This document shows, piece after piece, positions 56,523 through 64,000 of a stretch of 64,000 nucleotides of DNA. This DNA comes from Streptomyces griseofuscus (GTDB lineage: Bacteria; Actinomycetota; Actinomycetes; Streptomycetales; Streptomycetaceae). The translations under genes were made by a program, and so were the position numbers. Position 1 is the first letter of the stretch. Every line of letters starts with the position of its first letter. The stretch lies in NCBI RefSeq assembly GCF_014673495.1, contig NZ_CP051006.1, positions 3,720,001 through 3,784,000 on the forward strand. The letters run 5' to 3'. The notes under the pieces are model-generated. The model did no database searches and had not been told where the DNA came from. It saw nothing but the letters and a program-made list of their open reading frames with translations.

Positions 56523-56726
56523 ATGGCTACCGGAACCGTTAAGTGGTTCAACGCCGAAAAGGGCTTTGGCTTCATCGCCCAGGAGGGCGGCGGCCCCGAC
56601 GTCTTCGTTCACTACTCCGCGATCAACGCCAGCGGCTTCCGCTCCCTCGAGGAGAACCAGCAGGTGTCCTTCGACGTGACGCAGGGCCCGAAGGGTCCGC
56701 AGGCGGAGAACGTCACCCCCGTCTGA
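56523..56726 (+). CDS. cold-shock domain protein (CspA family)
   Basis: 67 aa, a single OB-fold nucleic-acid chaperone. RNP1 is KGFGFI and RNP2 is DVFVHY, within MATGTVKWFNAEKGFGFIAQ and HYSAINASGFRSLEENQQVS. Full length. Strong ribosome binding site and own promoter with a long leader, followed by a terminator. Confidence 0.98.
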   Translation: MATGTVKWFNAEKGFGFIAQEGGGPDVFVHYSAINASGFRSLEENQQVSFDVTQGPKGPQAENVTPV

Positions 56727-56762
56727 TCACTGCCTGATCGCAGAACCTGAGAGCAGTACCCA

Positions 56763-56804
56763 AGGAGCCCCGCGCCGTCTTCGGCAACGGGGCTCCTGCC
56801 TTTT
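56763..56804 (+). terminator. terminator after the cold-shock gene
   Basis: 10-bp stem AGGAGCCCCG/CGGGGCTCCT (56763-56772 and 56788-56797), 15-base loop, followed by GCCTTTT. Confidence 0.88.
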
Positions 56805-56901
56805 CCGCGGACGGTCCGTGGCGGCCGGAGCGAACGGTCCGCATACGGAACTATTTCTTCCGCGGTTCGCGATTCGTTCACGAACTACTACGTTTCGGGG
56901 C

Positions 56902-57570
56902 ATGACCAAAACTCAGGACTCCCCGGACTTCCTGACCGCCACGCGCGCCTTCTACGACACCGTCGCCGAGGACTACGCGGAGCACTTCGCGAATCCCCTC
57001 GCCGACAAGCCGCTGGAGCGCGCCCTGCTCGCCGCGTTCGCGGAGCAGGTGGGCCCCGGAGCGGCCGTCGCGGACCTCGGCTGCGGTCCCGGCGCGGTCA
57101 CCGGGCATCTCGCCGCCCTGGGCGTGGACGCCTTCGGTCTGGACCTCTCCGCCGCCATGCTGGCCGTGGCCCGCCGCGAGCACCCCGGGCTGCGGTTCGA
57201 GCGGGGTTCCATGCTGGACCTCCCGCTGCCCGACGGCGGTCTCGCCGGCGCCGTCTGCTGGTACTCCACCATCCACACCCCCGACGAGCGGCTTCCGGAG
57301 CTGTTCGCCGAGCTGTACCGCGTCCTGGCCCCCGGCGGGCGGCTGCTGCTGGCGTTCCAGACCGGCACGGAGCCCCGCAGGCTGGAGAACCCCTGGGGGC
57401 ACCCGGTCACGCTGGACTTCCGGCGGCGGCGCCCCGAGGACATGGTCCGGCTGCTGGCGGGCGCGGGGTTCAACCTCGCCTTCCGTACCGTGCGCGAGCC
57501 CGACGACACGCTCGGCAAGGGTGTCGCACCGGTCGCACAGGCTTTCCTGGGCGTCGTCAAACCCCTCTGA
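56902..57570 (+). CDS. class I SAM-dependent methyltransferase
   Basis: 222 aa from ATG. SAM-binding motif I is VADLGCGPGAVTGHL; then LDLSAAMLAVARREHPGLRF, LDLPLPDGGLAGAVCWYSTI and ELYRVLAPGGRLLLAFQTGT (motif post-II/III), the Methyltransf_11/25 pattern. The substrate is unknown. Monocistronic after the cold-shock terminator. Confidence 0.9.
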   Translation: MTKTQDSPDFLTATRAFYDTVAEDYAEHFANPLADKPLERALLAAFAEQVGPGAAVADLGCGPGAVTGHLAALGVDAFGLDLSAAMLAVARREHPGLRFERGSMLDLPLPDGGLAGAVCWYSTIHTPDERLPELFAELYRVLAPGGRLLLAFQTGTEPRRLENPWGHPVTLDFRRRRPEDMVRLLAGAGFNLAFRTVREPDDTLGKGVAPVAQAFLGVVKPL

Positions 57571-57741
57571 CACCCGCCCGACACCCGTTCTGACCTGCGC
57601 AGCCGAGTAATGGTCCCGACGGCCTCCCCGGCCCCGGTAACCGGCGGGGACGGCACTGGGACCGCTCCCCCCAAATATCGGTCGTGGCGCCGGGAGAGCC
57701 CGGCGACCGGAACCCGGTCCGTCTCTCACAAGGGGTTGCAC

Positions 57742-57921
57742 ATGCGTTCCATCGCACTGCGTACGAAGACGGCTCTGGCGGCCCTGGCGGGCATGGGCGT
57801 CCTCGCCCTGGGCCTCGCCGCCGCGCTGCCCGGCACCGGGCTGCACCAGGCCGTGGTGCAGGGCGGCAACCACTCCGTCCAGGCCTCCGACGACCACGGT
57901 CCGGGCTTCGTCCGCTCCTGA
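57742..57921 (+). CDS. 59-aa exported or membrane-anchored small protein
   Basis: Begins MRSIALRTKTALAALAGMGV and continues with a hydrophobic core to about residue 30, then a short hydrophilic tail (HQAVVQGGNHSVQASDDHGP then GFVRS). A purine-rich AAGGGG lies 5 bases before the ATG. The basic N-terminus plus hydrophobic stretch looks like a signal peptide or anchor. There are no cysteines and no RiPP-like core that I can recognise. It is small, so it could be spurious, but start, binding site and composition agree. Function unknown. Confidence 0.55.
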   Translation: MRSIALRTKTALAALAGMGVLALGLAAALPGTGLHQAVVQGGNHSVQASDDHGPGFVRS

Positions 57922-57949
57922 TCCCCCGAAACAGCGAACGGCCGCCGCG

Positions 57950-58606
57950 GCACACCCCCACACTTCCCCCTCGCTCCCCCCACGCGAGCGCCCCTACGGC
58001 ACCGGCCGGGTCCCCACCCACCGGTGCCGTCGCCGTATCCACCTGAACAACACGGCGGGTACGGACGCCGCGTGGGGCGGGGGCCGGGGATGGCGGGCCG
58101 GGAGCGGGGGACTCCAGGCCGGGGGTCGGAAGCCGAGGATCGGGAGCTGAGGAGTGCGGGCCGAGGACCGGGAGCTGTGAGGAGTGCGGGCCGGAGACCG
58201 GACCTAGGACCGGAGTCGAGGATCGCGGGCCGGAAGCGGGAGACCGCCGGTCGGGGACCGGAACCACGGGCCAGGTACTGCGGGCCGGGGCCGGGAACCG
58301 GCGACCACGGTCCGGGAACCGGAACCCGAGGACCGGAGACCAGGAACCGGAGACTGCGGGCCGGAGGTCGGGGACCCCGGCCGAGGCCGAATACCGGGAG
58401 GCGGGAGCCGGAATCCAGGGCCTGTGGCCGGTGACCACAGGCCGGGGGCTCGGGGCTGGGAGCCGGAAACCCGAGGACCGGAGCCCGAGGACCGCAGGCC
58501 GCAGGCCCCAGGCCGGGCCCCTCACGCCGAGAGCCGGAAACCGGGACCGGAATCCGCATGGCCGAGAGCCGGGAGCCGGGGCCGGAGACCGGGAGCCAGG
58601 AACCCC
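57950..58606. repeat. G-rich low-complexity region of degenerate short repeats
   Basis: About 650 bp dominated by variants of GGACCGGGAGCC and GAGGACCGGAGACC in irregular array, strongly G/A-biased on the plus strand. Frames are open on both strands but give only Arg/Gly/Pro or Ser/Pro low-complexity sequences with no recognisable domain, so I treat it as non-coding. Confidence 0.7.
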
Positions 58607-58750
58607 AGACCACGAGCCACCGGTCACGGCCACAGCAGGCCGCACGCCACCACCAGACCACGAGCCACCGGTCACGGCCACAGCAGGCCGCAGGCCACCG
58701 CCAGACCACGAGCCACCGGTCACGGCCACAGCAGGCCGCAGGCCACCGGC
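58607..58750. repeat. three tandem 48-bp repeats
   Basis: Units start at 58607, 58655 and 58703 and are nearly identical (unit begins AGACCACGAGCCACCGGTCA). They abut the 3' end of the large SARP gene (stop at 58762-58764). There are no unique spacers, so this is a minisatellite and not a CRISPR. Confidence 0.92.
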
Positions 58751-58761
58751 ACCAGCCAGGA

Positions 58762-61700
58762 TTACAGGCGGCGGCCCGCCTCCGTGACGCCCATTGCGTC
58801 GTACAGGGCCCGTGCCTCCGTGTGGTGGCGGTCGGCGGTTTTGTCGTCGTCCAGGGCCTGCGCGGCCTCCGCCATTCCGTGCAGGGCGTGGGCGATCTCG
58901 ATGCGGTAGCCGTGCCGGGACGCCAGTTCGTGGGCCTGGCCGTGCAGTTCCATGGCCCGCTCGGGGGCGCCGCTGCGCAGATGGACCAGGCCGACCACGT
59001 TGGACACCGTCGCCTGCCGCAGCGCCGTACCCTCCGCGGAGACCAGATCGAGCGCCCGCTCGGCATGCTCCGCGGCCGAGCGCAGATCACCGAGCCGCTG
59101 GCAGACCCGCGCCCAATGGGCGAGGACCACCGCGACATTGGCCGGCTTGCGGGACTCGTCGCACAGTTCCAGCGCCTGGGCGAGACAGGCACGCGCCCGC
59201 TCGTCCTCACCGCTGCCGAGATGGGCGAGCGCGAGGAAGGTCAGGGAGTGGATCTCGTTGTTGCGCTCGCCCAGCCGCCGGTTCAGCTCCGTCGCCCGGG
59301 CCGCGTTGCGCGCGCCCTCGGCATGGTGCCCGGTCCAGATCTGCACCGTCGCGAGATTGACCAGCGCCTGCGCCTCCATCCGGGACAGCCCCAGCTCCCG
59401 GTGCAGCGCGATGCCCTGGTCCAGATACACGCGGGCCTGCTCGAAGTTGCCGAGCGAGCCGTGCAGCAGCCCGAGCACGTCCAGGCAGATCGCCTCGGAG
59501 CGCGGGTCGCTGCCCCGGGACAGCTCCAGGCCCTCCTGCGCGGTGGTGATGCCGTCCTGGAAGTCGCCGAGCCACCAGTGCGCCACGGCCAGGTTGCACA
59601 GGCTGATGCCGAGCAGCCCGTCGTCGTTCAGCTGACGGCAGGCGGCCACCCCGATCCGGCCGACGATCCGGAACTCCTCGTACCGGCCCCGCAGATCGAG
59701 GTAGAAGAGCAGATTGCGGGCGAGCAGCGCGGCCGGGCGGTGCAGCCCCTGCGTGCCGGCCTGCGCGACCACCGCGAGCAGCGCCTCGTACTCCCGGTCG
59801 AACCACCGCAGCGCCTGCTCGCCGTCGTCCAGCCTCGGCAGCGCGGGATTGTGCCCGGCCGGGGCCTCGCCGTAGCGGTTGCGGCCGGGGAAGAGGATCT
59901 CGCAGGCCCGGTCCGTGCTCTGGATGTAGTACGCCACAAGCCGCTCGACAGCGGCCTCCTCGTCGTCCTCCACCTCCCGCACGCTGAGCGCGTACGTGCG
60001 CACCAGATCGTGGAAGCCGTACAGCCCCGCCTCGTGCTGCTCCAGCAGATGCGCGTCCAGGAGGCACTCCAGGAGGTCCTCCGCGTCATGCCCGTCGGTG
60101 CCGAGCAGCGCCGCGGCGGAGGGCACGTCGATGGCACTGCCGGGATGCAGCCCGAGCAACCGGAACGCGGCCCGCTGGTCCTCGTCCATGGCCTGGTACG
60201 ACAGCCTGAGCGTGGCCTCGACGCTGCGTTCCCCGGCACTCAGCTCCCGCAGCCGCCGGGTCTCGTCGGCGAGCCGGTCCACCAGGTACTGCACGGTCCA
60301 CCGCGGCCGGTTGCGCAGCCGCGCGGTGGTGATCCGCAGGGCGAGCGGCAGCCCCCCGCACAGCCTGGCCAGCCGGTCCACGGCCCGCGGCTCGGCGGCG
60401 GTGCGTTCGACGCCCAGCATCCGGGTCAGCAGGGTGGTGCTGTCGCCGGGCGACAGGAGTCCCAGGGACAGCCACTCGGAGCCGTCGAGGTCGAGCATCC
60501 GGACCCGGCTGGTGACGATGGCGAGGCAGTCCTCGGACGCCGGCAGCAGCGGCCGTACCTGGGCGGCGTCGGCGGCGTTGTCGAGCAGGAGGAGCAGCTT
60601 CCGCTGGGCGGAAACGGTTCGCCAGAAAGTGGTACGACGCTCCAGGTCATCCGGTATGCGATCGTCCGGTATGCCCAGGGTGTGCAGTAAGGAGTGCAGT
60701 ACGGCGCCGGGTTCCTGGGCCTTCTCGCCGGGGCTGAAGCCGCGCAGGTCCACGAAGAGCTGCCCGTCGGGATACTCGGGGGCCAGCAGATGGGCGGCGT
60801 GCACCGCGAGCGCGGTCTTGCCGCTGCCGCCCATGCCGTCCACGCCGACGATCCGGGTGCCGCCGGTGGCCGGGGCGCAGCCCACCGTGACCAGCCGCGC
60901 CAGCTCCTCGTCCCGGCCGGTGAAGTCCGGCAGGTCGTAGGGCAGCGTGCAGGGCGCGGGCTCGGTGCCGGAGGTCTGGGTGGCGTAGGGCACGGGGACC
61001 AGCAGGGCGGCACGGTCGGCCACCGACTGCGGTACCCGGGCGGCCACTTCGGGGCTGTCGCGCAGGATCGCCTCGTAGAGCCGGGTGAGTTCGGCGCCCG
61101 GGTCGATGCCCAGCTCCTCCACCAGCAGGTCGCGCACCCGCCCGAACTCCTCCAGCGCCTCGGCCTGCCGTCCGGCCCGGTACAGCGCCAGCATCAGCCG
61201 GCCGCGCAGCGTCTCCCGCAGCGGGTGGGCGGTGACCAACTCGCGCAGCGGCCCGACCAGTTCGGCGGACTGGCCCAGCTCCAGCTGGAGTTCGAAGTAC
61301 TGCTCGGCGACCGCCATGTGGCGCTCTTCGAGTGCCGCCGAGGCCCCGCTGATCACGGAGCCGCCCGCGCCCGCCATCACCGGGCCCCGCCACAGCTCAA
61401 GGCAGGAACGCAGATGTCCGACGGCCTCCTCGGGCCGGCCGGCCGCCACCGCCTGCCTGGCCTGTCTGGAACGCTCCGTGAACTCATAGAGATCCAGCTG
61501 GTGTTCACCGAGCACGGCGCGGTACCCGGCGCCGTCAGTGACGATCAGTCCTGCGCCGTCCGGGATATGGGTCCGCAGCGCCGCAACGCACTTGCGGATC
61601 TGGTGACTTGCGGTCTGCGGCGGCTCGTCGTCCCAGGCCGCCGCGATCAGCCGGGACATCGGCACCATGCGGCCGGGTTCGAGCAGCAGGGTGACCAGCA

Positions 61701-61812
61701 CCCGTTCCTGGGTCGGACTGCCCAGCCTCAACCGGCGCTCCCCACACCAGCCTTCGAGCGAGCCGAGGATGTTGAAGCGCACGACAGGACGACCGGATGC
61801 CGCCGATTCCAC
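58762..61812 (-). CDS. AfsR-like SARP regulator with NB-ARC and TPR domains
   Basis: About 1016 aa from the GTG with GGAGGGG upstream; earlier (61893) or later (61782) GTG codons lack a good binding site. An N-terminal OmpR-type winged helix (VRFNILGSLEGWCGERRLRL) and BTAD domain run to about residue 250. Then comes a STAND ATPase: P-loop GVDGMGGSGKTALAVHA near 325, Walker B-like LLLLLDNAAD, and GLPLALRI. A C-terminal TPR array follows (about 690-1016; e.g. ARVYLDQGIALHRELGLSRM). Length and order match AfsR-type regulators, which activate secondary metabolism in response to phosphorylation or nucleotide state. The target is unknown. A small SARP gene lies 141 bp upstream on the same strand. 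Confidence 0.94.
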   Translation of the reverse strand: MESAASGRPVVRFNILGSLEGWCGERRLRLGSPTQERVLVTLLLEPGRMVPMSRLIAAAWDDEPPQTASHQIRKCVAALRTHIPDGAGLIVTDGAGYRAVLGEHQLDLYEFTERSRQARQAVAAGRPEEAVGHLRSCLELWRGPVMAGAGGSVISGASAALEERHMAVAEQYFELQLELGQSAELVGPLRELVTAHPLRETLRGRLMLALYRAGRQAEALEEFGRVRDLLVEELGIDPGAELTRLYEAILRDSPEVAARVPQSVADRAALLVPVPYATQTSGTEPAPCTLPYDLPDFTGRDEELARLVTVGCAPATGGTRIVGVDGMGGSGKTALAVHAAHLLAPEYPDGQLFVDLRGFSPGEKAQEPGAVLHSLLHTLGIPDDRIPDDLERRTTFWRTVSAQRKLLLLLDNAADAAQVRPLLPASEDCLAIVTSRVRMLDLDGSEWLSLGLLSPGDSTTLLTRMLGVERTAAEPRAVDRLARLCGGLPLALRITTARLRNRPRWTVQYLVDRLADETRRLRELSAGERSVEATLRLSYQAMDEDQRAAFRLLGLHPGSAIDVPSAAALLGTDGHDAEDLLECLLDAHLLEQHEAGLYGFHDLVRTYALSVREVEDDEEAAVERLVAYYIQSTDRACEILFPGRNRYGEAPAGHNPALPRLDDGEQALRWFDREYEALLAVVAQAGTQGLHRPAALLARNLLFYLDLRGRYEEFRIVGRIGVAACRQLNDDGLLGISLCNLAVAHWWLGDFQDGITTAQEGLELSRGSDPRSEAICLDVLGLLHGSLGNFEQARVYLDQGIALHRELGLSRMEAQALVNLATVQIWTGHHAEGARNAARATELNRRLGERNNEIHSLTFLALAHLGSGEDERARACLAQALELCDESRKPANVAVVLAHWARVCQRLGDLRSAAEHAERALDLVSAEGTALRQATVSNVVGLVHLRSGAPERAMELHGQAHELASRHGYRIEIAHALHGMAEAAQALDDDKTADRHHTEARALYDAMGVTEAGRRL

Positions 61813-61953
61813 GAACCCGTCCCCTCCGCCCCGCCGCGCCGCCCGGCCCGAGATGTTCGGGACCACCCTAGGTTGTACCCGAACGAGCAACACGGAGGAG
61901 GTGATTCCGGCTACCTGGGGTCTTCCTCGGTCCTGGCGAACAGGCTAACCACC

Positions 61954-62748
61954 TCAGGCGATCTGGAGGAGGGTCGAACGCGCATCCCTGACGAGAGCGG
62001 GATCATGCCGCAGGATAGCGCTCTCAACGCGGCGTAGCGCGGGCGAGGGCTGGATGCCGAGTTCCTCGTCGAGCTGGCGGCGCATCCGGCGGAACACATC
62101 GAGCGCGTCCGCCTGCCGCCCCGAGCAGTAAAGGGCGATCATCAGCTGCTCGCAGAACCGTTCACGCAGGGGGTAGTGGGTGTGTGCCTCGGCCAGTTCC
62201 GCGAGCACCGCCGCATGCTGTCCGAGCCGCAGTTCCGCGTCGAAGCGCAGCTCCATGGCCCGCATCCGGTACTCCTCGTACCGGGCGCCGGCGAGCTGGC
62301 ACAGGGTCCCGCCGGGGAACCCGCCGAACACCGGACCCCGCCACATCGCGAGCGCCTGCCCGAGCATCCGGGCGGTGCCCGCGGCGTCGTACGGGGACGC
62401 GGACTCCGCCTCCCGTACGGTCCGTACGAACTCGGCGGCGTCCATCTCGCCCTCGTCCACGGTCAGCCGGTAACCGGAGGGATGAATCGTCACCCGAGAT
62501 ACCGGACGCCCCGGTTCCAGGGCCTTCAACTTCCTTCGGAGCCTGCTCACATGCGCCTGGAGGGCATTGGCCTGGTTGTCGGGCACGGACTCGCCCCACA
62601 TCTCCTCGACCAGGCTCTCCCCGGACACCGGCTGTCCCTCGCTGACCAGCAGCGTCTGTACGAGGGTGCGCTGGAGGTCGCCGCTGATCTCCGCCGGGCC
62701 GGACACGGTACGGACCTGTAGTGCCCCGAGGATCGAGAACTTCAGCAT
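61954..62748 (-). CDS. small SARP-family transcriptional activator
   Basis: 264 aa from ATG with GGAGGCGGAG upstream. OmpR-like winged helix (about 1-95: MLKFSILGALQVRTVSGPAE, then LQAHVSRLRRKLKAL) and BTAD (about 100-245: DAAEFVRTVREAESASPYDA; CSGRQADALDVFRRMRRQLD). Length and layout are those of pathway-specific activators such as ActII-4 or RedD. A 17-bp sequence 86-102 bp upstream recurs upstream of the neighbouring ATP-grasp-like gene. It probably controls these genes, and perhaps genes beyond the window (inference). Confidence 0.95.
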   Translation of the reverse strand: MLKFSILGALQVRTVSGPAEISGDLQRTLVQTLLVSEGQPVSGESLVEEMWGESVPDNQANALQAHVSRLRRKLKALEPGRPVSRVTIHPSGYRLTVDEGEMDAAEFVRTVREAESASPYDAAGTARMLGQALAMWRGPVFGGFPGGTLCQLAGARYEEYRMRAMELRFDAELRLGQHAAVLAELAEAHTHYPLRERFCEQLMIALYCSGRQADALDVFRRMRRQLDEELGIQPSPALRRVESAILRHDPALVRDARSTLLQIA

Positions 62749-62834
62749 CCTGGCTCCGCCTCCTGTTGACGTCGCTGGCGTCGTCGTCCTTCTTCCGGCG
62801 ACGTATCAACAGTGAGGCGCCCTCGTACCGTTTC

Positions 62835-62851
62835 GTTACCGATCCGGTCCC
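62835..62851 (-). promoter_or_regulatory. 17-bp shared element, copy upstream of the small SARP
   Basis: Plus-strand GTTACCGATCCGGTCCC, identical to the copy at 63723-63739. It lies in the gap between the ATP-grasp-like gene and the small SARP gene. Confidence 0.6.
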
Positions 62852-62863
62852 CGCGGCTCCGGA

Positions 62864-63667
62864 TCAGCTCGCCTCGCCCGCGACCAGCTCGCCCAGCGAG
62901 GTCACCCGCTGGGCGGCGGCCGCCGGTGAGTCGGCGTGCACCACGAAGTGCCCGGGGCAGCAGCCGCCCTGCGCCGGCACGAACCGGACGCCCGGGATCG
63001 GCTGCTCGGGACCCGGTGGCCGGCTCGATTCGGCCGCGGCGGCGAACCGTTCCGGCCGGGCGACCTCCACGAGCTTTCCGGCCAGTACCCGTACGGCTCC
63101 GGCGGCGAGGTCGAATCCCCCGGCCACTCTGAGGAGTTCGGGGACCGGATCCTCCCCGAACCCCGCCCGGCAGCCGGTGATCACCGGGCCCTGCCGGGTC
63201 AGGGTGACCCCGGTGTGGGCGGGCCCGTACTGGTACCCGGTCAGGTCGAGGAGCGCGGTCACCACGGCCCGTACCTCCGCCGCGGTGTCCTCCGTCAGCG
63301 GGGCCGGGGAGAGCAGGCCGTACGGCATCCGGGCCGTGATCCCCACGGTCTGGTGCATGCCGTGCACGCTCAGCGTCTCCACGGTCAGCCGGGGCGCGCC
63401 GGAGACCGCCCCGGCGTCCGGCGACAGCCGGTTGTCCCGGACGAGGCGCTGTACGGCGTCCGGGTCCGCGAGCAGCCGCAGCGCGCGTGCGGGATTGACG
63501 AACAGCCCGGCCGCCGCGGCCTCCTTCAGGAGGGGCCGCAGCGCGGACTCGTCGTGCGTGTCGGCCCAGGCCGACCGCACTTGTACACCGGCCCGGTGCG
63601 CCTCTCTGAGGAGGCGTGCATCCGGGTTCAGCACGAAGATCCGGCTGACGTCGTTGTCTTCTTTCAT
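62864..63667 (-). CDS. ATP-grasp-like protein with eroded active site
   Basis: About 267 aa from ATG (MKEDNDVSRIFVLNPDARLL). The C-terminal two thirds follow the layout of ATP-grasp amino-acid ligases: VRAVVTALLDLTGYQYGPAH, TGVTLTRQGPVITGCRAGFG, then VPELLRVAGGFDLAAGAVRV. In active ligases the corresponding segment contains acidic and Asn metal ligands (an EVNPR-type motif); here it reads VITGCRA, and the nucleotide-binding lysine region is shortened. It is also about 130 residues shorter than typical ligases. It may be a non-catalytic binding or partner protein. Near the C-terminus there is a Cys pair (GGCCPGHFVVHA). Grouped with the SARP genes and sharing an upstream element. Confidence 0.72.
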   Translation of the reverse strand: MKEDNDVSRIFVLNPDARLLREAHRAGVQVRSAWADTHDESALRPLLKEAAAAGLFVNPARALRLLADPDAVQRLVRDNRLSPDAGAVSGAPRLTVETLSVHGMHQTVGITARMPYGLLSPAPLTEDTAAEVRAVVTALLDLTGYQYGPAHTGVTLTRQGPVITGCRAGFGEDPVPELLRVAGGFDLAAGAVRVLAGKLVEVARPERFAAAAESSRPPGPEQPIPGVRFVPAQGGCCPGHFVVHADSPAAAAQRVTSLGELVAGEAS

Positions 63668-63722
63668 ACCTCTGCTCGGATGACGAAGTCGGCGAGGGTG
63701 GAAAGGCAGGCTACGAGCGCGA

Positions 63723-63739
63723 GTTACCGATCCGGTCCC
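63723..63739 (-). promoter_or_regulatory. 17-bp shared element, copy upstream of the ATP-grasp-like gene
   Basis: Second identical copy, 56-72 bp before the ATG. A related GTACCGGTCCC occurs about 45 bp further upstream, near 63785. Confidence 0.6.
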
Positions 63740-63819
63740 GGACGGTTCCCCGGCATTTGGTTGCGGACAGAACGCCCCGTACGGTACCGGTCCCATCCCC
63801 TCGCCGACCCGTCAATCGC

Positions 63820-64000
63820 TCACCTCGCGTGTACTTGGGCAACTTGCAGGAAGGATGCCCAGGTGGAGGGGCGAACAGTGAGGTGAGCGGCGGGAAGTTT
63901 CGAGTCGCGGATGTGGATGGCGGCGGGGTGTGCGGCGACCTCGACGCACTCGCCGCCTTCGCCGCTGCTGTAGCTGGACTTGAACCACATCGGACTGTCA
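63820..64000 (-). CDS. DUF397 domain protein (5' end beyond the window)
   Basis: The last 59 codons are visible. The sequence MWFKSSYSSGEGGECVEVAA then HPAAIHIRDSKLPAAHLTV and STWASFLQVAQ is the DUF397 pattern (WxKSSYS, CVEVA, RDSK, W..F). DUF397 proteins are small actinobacterial proteins usually paired with an XRE-type DNA-binding partner gene, expected just outside the right edge. The coding sequence continues past 64000, and the Met shown may not be the start. Confidence 0.88.
   Translation of the reverse strand, partial: DSPMWFKSSYSSGEGGECVEVAAHPAAIHIRDSKLPAAHLTVRPSTWASFLQVAQVHAR

Noticed and set aside
58607..58750. 48-bp repeats as CRISPR or as a coding repeat domain
   Set aside because: No spacers. 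Although 48 is a multiple of three and frames are open, the translations are low-complexity with no start context or domain.

Overview
The window is very GC-rich, uses GTG starts freely with purine-rich ribosome binding sites, and carries family combinations typical of Streptomyces: SARP regulators, a DUF397 gene, futalosine-pathway menaquinone genes, an actinobacterial 14-gene nuo operon and a c-di-AMP riboswitch in front of a cell-wall hydrolase. The gene order resembles the core chromosome of Streptomyces (the nuo/nuo2 region known from S. coelicolor). I see no transposase, integrase, tRNA, rRNA or CRISPR array, so most of it reads as core genome. The right-hand 8 kb is more accessory in character.

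Left part (1-10.8 kb). The front of a second NDH-1 operon (nuoA2-B2-C2-H2-I2, minus strand, cut by the left edge) is divergent from two paralogous histidine kinases and a NarL-type response regulator. These are followed by korAB, a two-subunit 2-oxoacid:ferredoxin oxidoreductase. No nuoD lies between nuoC2 and nuoH2, and no nuoE, F or G is present among the visible genes. The cluster may therefore encode a ferredoxin-fed complex I-like enzyme, with KorAB as a candidate electron source.

Middle left (10.8-30.3 kb). Mixed housekeeping genes: an NmrA/QorB-like reductase, RarD permease, a TPR-like protein, a short amidase, an ABC exporter with a LolA-like protein, a long-chain polyprenyl diphosphate synthase (menaquinone tail), a transglycosylase under a c-di-AMP riboswitch, a HAD phosphatase, an ATP-grasp/flavin-monooxygenase pair joined by a four-copy 21-22 bp repeat, fumarylacetoacetase, an M56 peptidase, RecQ and a secreted protein of unknown family.

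Centre (30.3-46.4 kb). A complete, tightly coupled nuoA-N operon on the minus strand, encoding 14-subunit NDH-1. Upstream of nuoA is a TGTGA-N6-TCACA site that fits Rex or Crp.

Right centre (47-57.6 kb). An NlpC/P60 hydrolase, peptide deformylase, a menaquinone-reductase-like flavoprotein, acetyltransferase and PASTA protein. Then come the menaquinone genes menG, mqnC and mqnA, interrupted by a degenerate amidohydrolase, a prepilin peptidase, an NTF2-like gene behind a near-perfect SoxR box and a decayed Ser/Thr-kinase remnant. A cold-shock gene with a long leader and a methyltransferase follow. Menaquinone synthesis, tail synthesis, tail saturation and its main reductase are thus concentrated in one region.

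Right end (57.6-64 kb). A 59-aa exported peptide, about 0.7 kb of low-complexity G-rich DNA ending in a 3 x 48 bp repeat, an AfsR-like SARP-NB-ARC-TPR regulator, a small SARP, an ATP-grasp-like protein whose metal-ligand motif is lost, and the 5'-truncated end of a DUF397 gene. A 17-bp identical sequence lies upstream of both the small SARP and the ATP-grasp-like gene, suggesting a shared operator.
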